Shown in pieces: positions 21,600 through 33,779 of a stretch of DNA of 64,000 nt. Numbering within the stretch: the stretch's first letter is position 1; each line of letters opens with the position of its first letter. The position numbers and the translations under genes were made by a program. This DNA is from Sambucus nigra (lineage: Eukaryota; Streptophyta; Magnoliopsida; Dipsacales; Adoxaceae), in contig OX422213.1 in assembly GCA_949130495.1 (NCBI GenBank), forward strand, positions 52,524,284-52,588,283, read 5' to 3'. A model generated the notes under the pieces. The model was not told the origin of the DNA. It was given only the letters and a program-made list of their open reading frames with translations, and ran no database searches.

Positions 21600-23584
21600 T
21601 CAAATGATATCATCCCACACATGTCGGCTATTGTCCAGTTTTCTCTGAAGCTTGCCTTTTATTTGAATCTTCAAATTCTTCCCCCCATCTGGTGGAAACA
21701 ATTCTGTCTTTCCATGTAAATTCAATGCATTCCACAACTTCAATGGCTTCTACATACATGTCTTCCCATTCTGTGGGGATGAGTAAGGGTGAAGGGACCA
21801 GACGTCCTTGTAACTTCAGAGTATCAAGTAACTCTATCATATTGCAAATATCGTTGGTTTTCCTAAATAATTCTTCCATGATCTGGACAACGTCATCTAG
21901 GCTGACTTCAACGGTTAATACCACCCATATGTCCGACTTTCGGGCCCATTTGCATGCTTCCAAGAACAGCATGCTGAACCTCTGGCAATCAATGATCATC
22001 TGTGAGGGAAATTTCAGTCCGAACTCTAGGAGTTGGTTTAACACTTATGATAATTCCATACTTCCATCTTCAGAACGGGTAAGGACACGATGCATGCTCT
22101 AGTGAGGAGTGACAGTGCCTGATCAGCGAGGTTAACAGGGTGTAGGAGGAAATATGGGCAAATTTGGAGAGGCTTGGGAGAGTGTATGGGTGTGATTTGA
22201 GTTGAGGGATAAAATTCTGGGTCCATTTCTAGGAAGATAGCATTGGTATGATTTGGGAGTGGGTTGTGAGTAGTGTTTGGATTAGGATTGGATGGTGGGG
22301 CAATGGTACCCCGGTCAATTAGACCTTGGATTATGTTTCAAAGGTGAAAGCATTGGTCGGTGGTATGGCCAGCAGTTTGGTGAAAGGCGCAATGGGCATC
22401 TGCCTTGAAGTTTCTTGGAAGTGGATTGGGCAATGGACGGGGGTCCAAGGGTTTGATAAGGTTTTGGCTTAACCGGGCTTGATAAAATTTGGAGAGGGGA
22501 GCACGAAGCTTGGTGTATTCCTTTCGAACTGGGACTGGACGGCTTTCTGGTGCCCACGAAGTGGTTGTTTGAGAGATGTTGTTGATGGTTGAGATTGCAA
22601 CACTAGCAGGTTTGTCATATTTTTTGCGGGTGAACTGTTCAGACACCATCTTTGGTTCAACATCTATTTTAGCAAGACCTTCCTCGATTTCTACTCTTGC
22701 TTCTCTAAGAGCTCGGAAGTGGGGATAATACTTTCCTCCCATGGTTTCTCAAACATGGGGCAAGAAGTTCTTCATTATATTGACTTGTTCTTCCTAGGAT
22801 GGCTAATTTGTCATAGTGTCTGCCTTTTCCCTCCATTGGGCTATGAAGTTACTGACTGATTCCCCAGAGTTCTATTTGATTAGTTCTAAGTCAGGACGAG
22901 TGACCTCAAGCTCTTCGTTGTATTTTTATTGCAATATGAATTGACGGGCTACATCCTCCAAGCTATGGATTCTGGACTCCTTTAGAGACAAAAACCATCG
23001 GAGGGCACTATCCTTTAAAGTTTGCTAAAATAATTGAGCCATCACTTCTTCAGAATCCCCTAGGAGAGTCATGGAACGGTGATACTATAAAGATGAACAA
23101 TCGTGGGTCCACTTCCTCCGAATTTCTCGATATTTGGCATCTTGAACTTTTCGGGTAACTTTACCTTAGGATAAGGATACATGTGGGTGTAGTCAATGTA
23201 ATTTCTAGAGATTCGGACTTGGTCGAACTTCTTAGTCATCATCTTGAGATCTTATTTGACCTTGTTTAATTCTTCCTCTTTCGGACCAACGATCATAGGC
23301 AAGTTAGCCCCAGGATGGGTAAGGTTCAAAATAGGAAGCTGGGCAGGCGGCGGCCCATTAACAGGAGGGGCATGCGGAGAATGATGATACTCTACCAGAA
23401 CCTAGATAGGCTTAGGTGAACCCATATCATGAGGCAATAGGACCTTGAGATCTTGAGAAACAGGAACCTGGTTTCGTTACATCTCTCGGACCTTAGTCTG
23501 AAGGTTGTCAATCTTGGACACGAGCTGAACTAAAACTACCGTTAGATCTGGCTGCACAACTGGTATATGATCTGTGTTCTCCAT
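21600..23584 (-). pseudogene. Element B gag and gag-protease linker
   Basis: Starts at ATG 23584 (MENTDHIPVVQPDLTVVLVQ). A capsid region follows in fragments, then 22338-22742 (GGKYYPHFRALREARVEIEE) leading to the zinc-knuckle-like CAFHQTAGHTTDQCFHL (near 22350). The linker 21628-22226 includes MLNQLLEFGLKFPSQMIIDC, SLDDVVQIMEELF and EDMYVEAIEVVECIEFTWKD, matching 731-1260 of element A. It is interrupted by several stops. Plus-strand frame 21692-22102 is a shadow. Confidence 0.8.
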
Positions 23585-24846
23585 GGAAAGTGGATGGATA
23601 CCGGACTCGAAAGAAGTAGCAGGGGAACCGATGGAACTCCAGGGTGATTTGATTGAAGACCGAAGCCAATAAGGAGCCAGGCTAAGGGCGTGCAATCGAC
23701 CTGAGTATGCGTAAAATGGGATTTATTTTTGAGATAAAGAATGAAAATATTTTTGACATTTTTTTTGAGATCGAAGGACAAAATATTTTTGGCTTTTTGA
23801 TAAAGAAGGGAGAAATGCTTTTGGATTTTTGATAAAGAAGGGAGAAATAATTTTGGGAGGCAGACCTTAGCATGATCATTATTATTATGTTTTCAATTGT
23901 ATTAAATTATCCTAAATGCAAAATGAAATGCCGAATGGGACCCGAGCCTGAAAAAGTTAGGTTTTTAACATATACAAAGCTATGGCTAGACTTGTAACCA
24001 GGCTTACGGGTAGGGTCCCATTTTAAAAATGTATGAAAATTTGGGTGGCAGGCCGACCCAAAATTTCGGCAGAGTTTCGGGTCGAAACCGATAATCTAAT
24101 AGGTGTGTCCTAGGCTTAACACTTATAGCGGGTATGCATTCGATTGGGTGAGTCTTATAGGATTCCCCCCTTTGGCGTGACTTCCACGATATACGTCTTG
24201 CTTTTGAGGACAATCAGTACATGTGGACAAGCCATTTGATATACCCGAGTGTACGTGAATTTCCTCACTATATACCTCGTGCGGATGGTACGCATGAGAG
24301 AAAATTCTATATACTCGGCGTACGTGAATGAGTTCCCTGCAATATACCTCCCGTCATGACTTCGGTCAAGCGATACGATGCGGGGGAACCGTTCGATATA
24401 CGTCGAAGGTACTTGGCCAATGAAAGGTGAGAGTCATATCGCTTAGGCTAAATGGGCCCTGCCGGACCAGCACCCATCACTAAGTGACCCTCCAGTTACT
24501 AGACAAAATTTGGTCAATACCAATGCTCTTTGGTGATGTCGTGTGAATCATGCATGATTCTCTTATTAGTATCTTATGAGAGTATCTTTCTTGATCATGT
24601 TCAACAGGGAGAAAAGTACGAGTACCAATGGTATACCAAGTATGGATGGGTGATGCGTACAACATGGGGATATATGTGATCCTAGGTGCATGTGGTGTGA
24701 AGTGTACATAGAGAATTTTCTACAAGTGTGTGAATAGAAGCATACGCATGAGGTACACATGAATAGTAAAGGGGAACATGCAAAATAGGGAAAAATATAA
24801 ACAAATATAACACCCATGTAAATAGAGTCTATCCCTCAAAATAAAT
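23585..24846 (-). other. Element B leader
   Basis: Untranslated region between PBS and gag. It holds a T-rich degenerate repeat near gag (23710-23860) and spaced ATATAC motifs (24190-24410) shared with element A. The part 24600-24846 matches 26483-26730, the piece of A's leader beyond B's insertion point. This shows what uninterrupted leader looks like. Frames at 24480-24817 are incidental. Confidence 0.75.
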
Positions 24847-24865
24847 GTCCCTAGTGGAGTCGCCA
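24847..24865 (-). promoter_or_regulatory. Primer binding site of element B
   Basis: The minus strand reads TGGCGACTCCACTAGGGAC one base after the LTR end. This TGGCGACTC form is typical of Ogre/Tat elements, for which an Arg tRNA primer is usually proposed. A's counterpart is at 26731-26749. Confidence 0.8.
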
Positions 24866-24866
24866 C

Positions 24867-26482
24867 TATGGCCATCCCTTCTGATCCTTGCGGCGGGAGA
24901 GACGAAGAAGAGGGGGTGTTCCCTTTGTCTCGAGAGGATCTTGGTCCCGCGCATCCCTCTCGGGGGCGCTTCAACCGGCATCGGTGATGAGGTGAAAAAT
25001 GTAGAGAGATGGAGTCGCCAGTCTATTTTACTCAAAACAGACAAAAGAAAAAGGGAGCCATCCCGAAGGACAACATCCAAAGACATACTGATACATACAA
25101 AACCAAAATGATTCGAAAAGGGTCCAGAGGCTAAGTTACGAAATGGGAAGGGTTAAGCACCCATTCCGCCCTTGCGGTCTGTCATGGGTTATTGCTATTT
25201 TCCTTTATTTCCCCGTGATATGTGTGCATGTGTATATGTAGCGGAGATAGGAATCATCAACTTGTATCATGGAAGAGATAAAGCGAGTCATCCATAGGAA
25301 TGTTCCTAAAAGTAATATTAGAAAATAGGATTTATGCAATTATCCTAGCGTTGATCATTATAATGGAACGATAACGCATACGGAATAATACGCCACTAAG
25401 AACAAATGTATGTATATGTAAACATATAGATTTTAGGAGAATTAAGTTAAAGAATATAGAAAAATAGAAAATGGGAGAAAAGTAGGAATAGGACTCGAGT
25501 CTCGGGTTTTACCCCGAGACGCCTATGTAGCCTATAGAGGCATCAAAGTCCACGTAGTTTGTATGAAAAATAAGGGGTGGGATTTATCCCATAAATTCAA
25601 TCGGGGACTTCTCTTATATATGTGTAAAAAGGTGTTTTAATCGTGAAAAAAATGTGAGAAAAGTATGAGAATTCCCGTTTGGAATTTACGAGCAAACCCT
25701 ATTTTTCTTATTTTTTTGGGTTTTATTTATATGAAAATAAGAGATGTGCAATAATGCTAAATAAAAAGTATATTAGGATATGTGAGATGAGAGAATAAAA
25801 GTGCTAAGTAATAAAACAAATTAATGCGAATTTAGGGAAATTTAAAGAGAGAGTTGAGAAAGTTGGACCTTCTTGAAGATCTTGAGCTTGATCTTGGATG
25901 TTGGAGAGTAGCCCTTGCACTTGGGTGATGATGGAGTCAGAATCATGCACAGGACAAACCGTTGGAAAGGTTAGGAGATGTACTTAGATATTCCAAAGAG
26001 TTTGACTCGATTTGGGGAGTTGACTTTGGTCAACCGGGGCCTTGAAGCGTTTGATGACCTTTCAGAGTAAAATAGATCGTTCATCCGTACCGTAAGTCAG
26101 AATCGTGCACGGGGTGGACCGTTGGAAAGGGGTTTCAGTGTCCTTCAAAGATTCATTCAGTCTCACTCGAGATGAAGAGTTGACTTTGGTCAAACGGATC
26201 CTGAAAGCGTCCGGTGACCTCCTGATCATGTTTCGGGGGTAAAATGGATCGCTCGTCTGTACTGTAAGTCAGAATCGTGCACGGGGCGGACCATTGGAAA
26301 GGGGTTTCAGTGACCTTTGTAAATTCATTCAGTCTCATTCGAGATGAAGAGTTTGAATTTTGGTCAAACGAAGCCTGGGAGCGCTCGATGGCCTTTAGGT
26401 CAGTACCCGGGGGGTGACTTAGGTTCAAAATGATGAAGGAACCTTAGGAGAAGTTAGGGGGTATTAGAATGGCGTGTCTACA
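24867..26482 (-). repeat. Element B 5' LTR with internal promoter deletion
   Basis: 1616 bp. It is collinear with the 3' LTR except that sequence equivalent to 11992-12487 is missing at a clean junction near 25935 (GATGATGGA joined to GTCAGAATC). The lost part contains the likely core promoter. The minus frames 24829-25086 and 26153-26428 are incidental. Confidence 0.85.
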
Positions 26483-26750
26483 ACCAAACATGGAGTAAAG
26501 TACAAGTAACAATAGTATACTAAGCATAAATAAGTGATGCGTGCAACATGTGGATATACGTGATCCTAGGTGCACGTGGTGTGACGTGTACATGGAGAAT
26601 CTTCTACAAGTGTGTGAATAGAAGCATAAGCATGAGGTACACATGAATAATAAAGGGGAACATGCAAATAGGGTAGTATACAAGAAAAATAAAACACCCA
26701 TGTAAATAGAGTCTAGCCCTCTTAAACATAGTCCCCAATAGATTCGCCAC
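26483..26750 (-). other. Element A leader start with primer binding site (26731-26749)
   Basis: The minus strand reads TGGCGAATCTATTGGGGAC at 26731-26749, a mutated form of B's PBS, one base from the LTR edge at 26751. The remainder matches B's leader 24600-24846 and is cut at 26482 by B. Confidence 0.8.
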
Positions 26751-27294
26751 TGTGGCCATCTCGGTCGGCGCGACGCTCGCTCCGAGGGGAAAAGGAGAAA
26801 GAGGACCCCCCTCCACGGTGATGGAGGTTGCGTCGCGGTCTTGCACCCTTCTCTTAGAAAAGGGGGCTTCGATCGTCGTCGGTGTGGGGTGAATGTAAAA
26901 AGATAGAGTCACCAACCTATTTTGCTCAAAACAGGCAAAAGAATATGTTGCCACTTCAAGAGAGCAGCATCAAGGACAAAATTGATGCATGCGAAACCAA
27001 TAGATCAGAGGTCTAGGGACTATGTTACATAATGGGAAGGTGTTAGGCACCCATCCCTCCCTTTTTATCTCTTATGGGCAAATGTTTATATTTTCCTTTT
27101 TCATCCCCGTGAAGTGTATGCATGTGTTTATATAATGGAGTTTGGAATTTTTCGACCCATACCATGGAAATGATAGGGTGAGGTCATCCATAGGAATATT
27201 CCCAAAATAATAATAAATGTAGAAGATAGAATATGAGCATTCATCTTGATATTGGTCATTATTGGGAAACGATAATATTTGTGGGATGGGACGC

Positions 27295-27389
<95 letters not shown>

Positions 27390-28902
27390 GAGTAATTTCG
27401 AGGATTATGAAAAATAAGATAAATTAGAAATTTAGCAAAATTGGACTCGAGTCTCAAATTTTAATTCGAGATGCCTACGTAGCCTATAGAGGCATCAAAG
27501 TCCACGTAGTTCGAATGTAGGAATAGGGGTGGGGTTTATCCCATAGATTCGAACGAAATTTTATTATGTGTATGTGTGTAGAAAATGAGTTTCTAGTTTT
27601 GGAAAAAGTGTGGTGGATAATTTCGTTCGGAATTTATGGGTGTAACCCTCTTTTATTTATTTATTTTTTTATGAAAAATAAAGTATGTGGGATATACTAA
27701 TAAAAGTGTAGAAGTTAATATGTGTGAGCTAGAATGAAACTAGATTATGAATCTAAGGTAAATTATATAAAATAAGAAATTAAGAGAGTGGGAGAAAGAA
27801 TTGGACCTTTCTTAGAGCTTGAACTTGGATCTTGGATGAACTCCTTTAAATTTTGAGGAGAGAGGAAAATATTTTCCAAATTGGGTATGAAAAGGATGGA
27901 TGTTTAGGCTTGCATGAGTTTTTTCATATGGAGCTTCGCTGACTTCGAGAGAATGTTGCTAAAATCACTAATGCTGATGGGTTTGTTCTCACCTTTAATA
28001 ATGAGGGCATGACCCTTATTTATAGGTTAGGGGGTGCCGATCGGTGTTCTCTAGAGGGTGCCTATCGGCAGGTCCCCTTGACACTGTGCCGATAAGCAAG
28101 GTCTAGGACCTGCCAATTGGTAGTCCCGTGCATACTTTTCTAAAAAAATGATCGTAGAGTACAAACCGTTGATCTGAATCACGCACGGGTCATACCGTTA
28201 GAAAGGTATTTCAGGGGCCTATGAGAGTCCTTTGGACCGCTCTCGGTTTTGGGAGTTGAGTTTGGGTCAAATGTGGCTCGGAAGCATGTCGGTCCTTTGG
28301 ACAGGAGATCATTGGATGCAAACAGATCGTTCGTCTGCATGGTAAGTCAGAATCGCACACGGGGTGGACCGTTGGAAAGGTTAGGATATGTACTTCAACA
28401 TTCCAAAGAGTTTCTTTTAGTTTGGAAAGTTTACCTTGGTCAACCCGGGACAAGAAGTGTCCAGTGACCTCCTGGAGTAAAACAGATCATTCATCCGTAC
28501 CGTAGGTTAGAATCGCGCATGGGGTGGATCGTTAGAAAGGGAATTCAGTGCCCTTTGGACATTCATTTAGTCTCGTTCTAGCTGAAGAGTTGACTTTGGT
28601 CAAACGCAGTTCGGGAGTGCCCAGTGGCCTACGGATCGATTTTCGAGGGAAAACTAATCGTTCGTCCGAACGGTTATGCTGTTTCACGCACGGGGTGGAC
28701 CTTTGGAAAGGGGTTTCAGTTCCCTTCAAAGATTCAAAGAGATTTCTCTTTGATGGTGAAGTTGACTGGAATCAGATGGGGTCAATTTGGGGCTCGGTAG
28801 CTCCCGATGGGCACTCGGAGTGCGACCTAGGTTTGCGATGGAAGGGGGAAGAGTTAGGAGCCTAAAGAGAGACTTAGGGGGTCCTAGAATGTGGTGTCTA
28901 CA
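26751..28902 (-). repeat. Element A 5' LTR
   Basis: 2152 bp from TGTGGCCATC to GGTGTCTACA, homologous to B's LTRs but more diverged. It holds a 90-bp AT microsatellite and a minus-strand TATA-like CTATAAATAAG (28016-28026). This box borders a palindrome-rich block with GCCGATCGG and CTATCGGCAGG words (28037-28130). Frames 28249-28865 on both strands are incidental. Confidence 0.87.
27297..27386. repeat. (AT)45 microsatellite
   Basis: Ninety uninterrupted bases of AT. It creates the artefactual Tyr-Ile frame at 27128-27457. It is absent from both B LTRs, so it expanded in this copy. Confidence 0.97.
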
Positions 28903-30189
28903 CACACTAACTCTATTTTACAGTACGTATCGTGAAAGACGTCAAAATAAGGACAAGGCATAATCACATTTCAGAAATATCCCAACCTTTTCGATAATGA
29001 CAAAGGGGGAGCAATAATGATATGAGAAAAAGAGATGATACAACAAAGGGGGAGAAAAATAGTTTTTAAAAACCTAGTCTTAAAGTAAGGGGGAGACTTT
29101 CAAACATATTCTCAAACTCTATCAATTTTACTATCATCATAAAAGGGGAGAATGTGAAACCAAATTTATTTCAAGAAAAAGGATTTTGTATGATAACAAT
29201 ACAATTGATATATGATCACACTTACTATCTCCTCTCTATTGTACTTGAGATGAAAATAAGCACTAAGTACATGATGAGATATGTTACAAGGTTCAAATCA
29301 TCTATACAATGATGAAACCATGCTCAAGATATATAATGAAAATTCAAAGCATTCAAATAAGCCGTAGAAAGTTCATATTAAAAGAATCAAGAGAAGTTAA
29401 AGATCAACCATTCATACAAGCAAGATCATGATCACATCACACAAAATAACATCAAGAAAAGTCCAAATCAACCATTCATACAAGCACGATCGTTATCAGA
29501 TAACACAAAACAACATCCCATATCCCAAGAAAGATCAAAGGTACAAAAGACCACGTTTAGTTTCTTGATGATCTTGAGGAACTATTGTACAAAGGTAAAG
29601 AAACTTATTTGATCTTATATATGCTCAAAACCAACTTCCCTAGACCTACCTAAAACCATCCCAAACCTACCCAAATAATGGAGACAAAACCTAAATTTAT
29701 AATGCCTCAAGAAAAGAGGTTTTAGGCGACTAAAACTAAAAGTATAGGCGATTAAAATTTTGGCTAAACCCACCTAAATAAGAGGATTGTATTTTCTTTC
29801 AAGTTAAGAGGTTTTAGGCGGCTGAACTTTTAGTTTAGGTGACAAAATATATTTGAAAACTCAATAATCAATAATGTCTAGGTTTCAAATTTGAATTCTA
29901 AAAGTTAATTACCTTACTACCATCTAACAACTAGCTGCTCAGTGGAAGCCTATAAAAGGATACCTTAGGTTCCTTCAAAAAACACACAAGCTTATAACAA
30001 CAATCGTATTGAGTAAAGTTCCAATCTAAGTTTATGTCATTCCGTTACTTGAGTTTCTAGAGAGAAATTAAGAAAAGCCATTTGAAATTTTCAAACACCA
30101 AAACTCCATTAAAGCCAAAGCTTCAAGAAAACCCACTTGAACCAAAAGATCCCTCCTCAATTGATATACCAAGTATAGCCCCGTTCTAG
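28903..30189 (+). mobile_element. SIRE-like Ty1/copia 3' end and LTR remnant
   Basis: Four purine-rich words lie before 29150: AAAGGGGGAG near 29003 and 29053, TAAGGGGGAGA near 29086 and AAAAGGGGAGA at 29141. Multiple polypurine tracts before the 3' LTR are typical of SIRE/Maximus copia elements. An LTR then appears to start TGTGAAACC at 29153, with a TATA-like CCTATAAAAGG at about 29950. No coding domain remains. Its right edge merges with element F's LTR and is placed only roughly. Confidence 0.55.
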
Positions 30190-31017
30190 AGCTTTATAAC
30201 CTCGCCAAAGCCGAACATTGCCAATCCATCTAGTATAAGGAGTTATAACTCAAATATGGGCTCAGCCTGAGATGACTTGTCCTCGGCCGATAGTTCATCA
30301 CAAGGTGCCTCGGTCTCGTCCCGGAAGGTTAGTCAACATGCCCCACATCATTACTCCTAGGATATACTAGCCTCGTCCTCGACTGTCATCCATCCGATGA
30401 GGACATGATGAGATAACTCAACAGAATTTGTGTCATTCCATCAGTGGACTCTAGCTTTATAACTCTGCCTCGGCCTAGATGGACAGCTTATAATAGCCAA
30501 CTGGTAGATAGCGTGGATTAGGGAACGCATAGGAGAGTGCGCGTGGGCTATAAATCCCATGCGGACCAAACCATTATAACAACATCTTCCTCACATGTGA
30601 ATCATGATATATATGTGACAGTGACAGATGGCTCAACCTTATTGCCCAAGAATATTCCACACATGCTTATTGCATGCTTGGGGGCTACGCTACACCCCCC
30701 AAGCACTATATATACTTGTCTTCTACACCTTTGTAAATGACCGATTATTATAAGTCTTAGCAAAGCTTTGTCAAAATCATAGTAGAGAGAAATTGAGCGA
30801 ATTGTATCACAAGGCCATTAGAGCCCAAGTTTATAGTGGAAACTCACTCACCCTGCAGAGTGGAGTAGGCTTGATTGGCTGAACCCCTTATATCTGTGTG
30901 TTATCTCCTCTTTGCCTCATCTCTTTGTATATTTACATATCTATTTATACTCCACTGTTATACTGGACTGAGCTCATACATTACATTGACTCGGTGGCAC
31001 CATTTCTGGTATCATTA
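30190..31017 (+). repeat. Element F 5' LTR (left edge approximate)
   Basis: Shares blocks with G's LTR: ACACCCCCCAAGCACTATAT, CTTGATTGGCTGAACC-type words and a tail ending ATCATTA. The probable TATA CACTATATATAC lies at about 30702. The frame 30875-31138 crosses the LTR end and is not a gene. Confidence 0.65.
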
Positions 31018-31020
31018 TTC

Positions 31021-31038
31021 TGGTGCCATTTATGGGAA
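31021..31038 (+). promoter_or_regulatory. Primer binding site of element F
   Basis: TGGTGCCATTTATGGGAA follows the LTR end. It is a mutated form of G's TGGCACCGTCTGTGGGAA at 44563. Confidence 0.7.
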
Positions 31039-31202
31039 TGCGATAGTAATCTTATTCCCTTCATTTCCTAGCTTGAAACTCACCGGATTTTCTGGTGGTG
31101 ATCCAGCTCCGCTCCAGGTGTGCCTGTATCACCATTGAAAGAGTTCCTATTAAGTTCCTCAATCTTTTATTTAGTTTTTAGCTCATACAGTTTATCGAAG
31201 AT

Positions 31203-33090
31203 ATGGCCTATAATTTGCCTCCAGTCTTAATTCCCAGTTCTAGCCAAGCCCCTCCTCAATTAGAAATGGATGAGATGGAGGAAACACTACGTTCATTAGC
31301 GGCCAGCCAAAAGTTGATTCACGAGCAACTTTTTGCATTAAGCCAGAACTTGGTTACTAGACCCGCCGGTGCCAAAAATGAGTATATAACTTTGGCCGCC
31401 AAAGAAGGTGTCCTAGATCAAATGGCCAGGGGATTACCCCAGGCCCTGCACAAAATATCTTCCTCCTTAATAAAGACGAAGGGATGTTGCTGAACCTAGG
31501 CGTTTAGGCCCGAGGTGGTAAGGGCGTGAATCCCAGGATGACTAGTATGAGGACGACCATTTTGATAAAGAGGATGATATGGAATGTTGGGAGCCGTATC
31601 AGATTTCTAAAAACACTATACGTCTACTCCAGCTGAGTAAGGAAAATCATTGACGGTCGAGCCAAGACTGTATGCTAAGGGCATCAACTTTAGACAGGCT
31701 AAGCAGAGGGTCGACCTTTAATAGGCTCGGACTGCATTGTGATTTAAAAAATCGTCTCTCCAGATCCAGAAGTATTACAGGATCCAAGAGGAAAGATAGA
31801 TATGATGATGGTAGATCTCTTCGAGGCCGAGAATAGGAACAATGCAAGGTCAATAGCCGATAGAGGATGGCTGGAAGAGAATCCTTAGTTCGCCCAGTTG
31901 ACAGAGAGGGGACTGGAGACAAAGTTGTTCAAGTCGAGAGAGAGGTTGCAGCTGCGACCGAAAGGCCTTGTAATGATTCCATATAGCGGTTGGAGGACAT
32001 GATAGGGGATATACTGAAGGTTCAAGATCATTTGCAAAGGGTCTACACTAAAGGCTCTCCCTATGTGGAAAAAATTATAAATTATCCAACCTTGGCTAAG
32101 TTCAAGCTGTCGATAGTCACACAAAAATATGTCGAGATCACTAATCCCGTCCATTATATGGAGATGTATGAAGCTGCTGCTGCAGATATCTACTCAATCT
32201 CGATCTTGAATGAGATGAGGTGTTAGGCCTTATGCATCACACTTACAGGTGTCCCTCATGTGTGGTTCACCTCTCTCCCCAAAAACTCCATTGAAAGTTT
32301 GAAGAAGTTGGCAGAGAGGTTCATACATTATTTTTTCTTTGGAGTCAAGCCGAGGAAGAAGATGACACACTGTAAATTGAGTAGGGAAATAAATAAGACC
32401 TTGAGGGAATACATTTCACACTTTAGTAAGGAGAAATTAGAGGTTGAAGACTATGAAGAGAGTACTGCCATGACAGCCTTGATGGGAGGAGTACAAAAAG
32501 GAAAGCTCCTATAGAAGCTAGCCGAGGATCCTCCAAAATTCATGCATGAACTCCTATCTATGGCCGGTAAGGTCATGAATGTGGAGGAGGCAATGGCTGT
32601 CAAAGGGGAAGGTGATAAAGGAACAAGAAGTGGAAGTAAGTTCCAGAAGTCAAAGGGCAAAGATGGCAAGAAGAGGTCAGGGAACGATAAGTTCGCCGAC
32701 TATACCCCATTGAATGTCAATCTAGAGCATATCCTGGATGAGATAAAGAATGATTGGTCTCTAAGTTGCCAGATAAGTTGAGAGATCCTCCTCAAAAGAT
32801 GAACAAAAGCCTGTGGTGTGAGTTCCACCAAGACCATGGACACATCACCGACAAATGCTTCGCTTTGGAGGACGAGATTGAAAAGATATTGAAATCTGGA
32901 AAGTTGAGAACGTATGTGGACAAGAATAGTTTAAGAGGTCGCCAAGATGATACTAAAAAAAGAAGAGATGACAAATGTAAATAAGATATCCCGACGAACA
33001 AGGATGATGATGCCTCATATAATGATTAGGCCGATCCCGACCCCCCACCAAAAGATGTTACCCCCAGGGGTCGTCTAAAAATTATCTCTT
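31203..33090 (+). pseudogene. Element F gag remnant
   Basis: ATG at 31203 begins MAYNLPPVLIPSSSQAPPQL, open for 96 codons. After heavily mutated sequence, capsid pieces appear at 31990-32226 (LEDMIGDILK region, VHYMEMYEAAAADIYSIS) and 32260-32514 (HVWFTSLPKNSIESLKKLAE, LREYISHFSKEKLEVEDYEE). The nucleocapsid knuckle LWCEFHQDHGHITDKCFALE is at 32812-32871 in the frame 32754-32984. G's gag (44735-45534 and 56289-57561) is the better-preserved copy. Confidence 0.8.
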
Positions 33091-33094
33091 TTAT

Positions 33095-33690
33095 GTGAAA
33101 ATGATATGTGGAGGCCTTATAGGTGGAGGAATGGAGGTGGGTGATAGGAAGGCCCACATTACTGAGGAAAAAGAAGTCCCAAAAATAGAGACTATGAATT
33201 CGACTTCCATTGATTCAAAACTAGGGAAGAAAAAGAAGGTGGACATGAAGACTTTGAATGTAGGTTTTTCAAGGTTAGACTTCAAGGGGATCATAGACCC
33301 CAATGATGACCCATTGGTGATCACTATGCAATTACATGGGTTTGATGTGCCCATGATATTGGTGGATGGGGGATCTCGATCGATGTTATGTTCTAGCCAT
33401 ACTTCAAAGGAATAGGATTGAGAAAGAAAATACTTGTAGCCTATCATCACCCTCTGATAGGATTTAGCGGTGAAAAAGTCCACCCCTTGGGGATATATGA
33501 AGTGGATTTTATGATGGGGAACATCTGTCTAAAGAGTCTCACGAAAAAGATCATCTTTTTTATTATGGACGAAAATGTTTACTCGGCTTACAACATAATC
33601 ATGGTAAGGGTAACCCTCAAGGAATTTAGGGCCGTTCCCTCTACTGTCCACAAATTGATAAAATTATCGACTCCTTATGGGGTATGAGAA
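33095..33690 (+). pseudogene. Element F aspartic protease
   Basis: DDPLVITMQLHGFDVPMILV followed by DGGSRS gives the protease active site in the D-G-G form usual for this family. The frame shifts after it, then HHPLIGFSGEKVHPLGIYEV continues at 33418-33687. It corresponds to 57522-57900 in G. Confidence 0.75.
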
Positions 33691-33779
33691 GTTCAAGGTG
33701 ACTAGGTGGAGGAACGCGAATTCTACTTCAATTCGCTCGAGGAAATGTAAGCCTACAAGAAAGCCACCACCACCTACAA

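Larger units (their letters stand above)
10969..26482 (-). mobile_element. Element B: nearly complete Ogre/Tat-type retrotransposon carrying an antisense PMD gene
   Basis: A 15.5-kb element, minus strand. In its own 5'-3' order: 5' LTR 24867-26482, PBS 24847-24865, leader, gag from 23584, protease, RT, RNase H, integrase to about 16886, an oppositely transcribed PMD gene (14766-16945), tandem repeats (13115-14108), polypurine tract (13046-13055) and 3' LTR (10969-13045). It lies in the leader of related element A: A's leader ends at 10968 and resumes at 26483, collinear with B's own uninterrupted leader near 24600. No clean 5-bp target duplication is visible (ATGCC left, ACCAA right). Antisense extra ORFs and 3' UTR tandem repeats are known features of the Ogre/Tat group. 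Confidence 0.82.
1..28902 (-). mobile_element. Element A: old Ogre/Tat-type Ty3/gypsy retrotransposon, split by two insertions, open at left edge
   Basis: Three separated minus-strand blocks form one element when the insertions are removed. From its 5' end they are: LTR 26751-28902, PBS and first leader part 26483-26750, second leader part and gag 8633-10968, and the gag-protease linker and protease 1-1524. RT, RNase H and integrase would lie left of the window. Every block has a collinear counterpart in element B (leader 23585-24846, gag 22300-23584, protease 20823-21574), which is how the order was deduced. Element C interrupts it with a clean target duplication; element B interrupts the leader. 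Gag and protease carry many stops and the protease active site is lost, so it is an old, dead copy. The Ogre/Tat assignment rests on gag and protease resemblance and on the PBS type. Confidence 0.8.

Noticed and set aside
24847..24865. tRNA-related sequences at primer binding sites considered as tRNA genes
   Set aside because: Only the 18-19 bases complementary to a tRNA 3' end are present at each site; no cloverleaf.
27128..27457. 109-codon frame with a long Tyr-Ile repeat
   Set aside because: Produced entirely by the AT microsatellite within an LTR.
28249..28865. Plus- and minus-strand frames of 65-105 codons in element A LTR
   Set aside because: Lie wholly in LTR sequence that is repeated, with different frames open, in the B LTRs.
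30875..31138. 87-codon frame at the start of element F
   Set aside because: Spans the LTR end and primer binding site, so it cannot be an independent gene.
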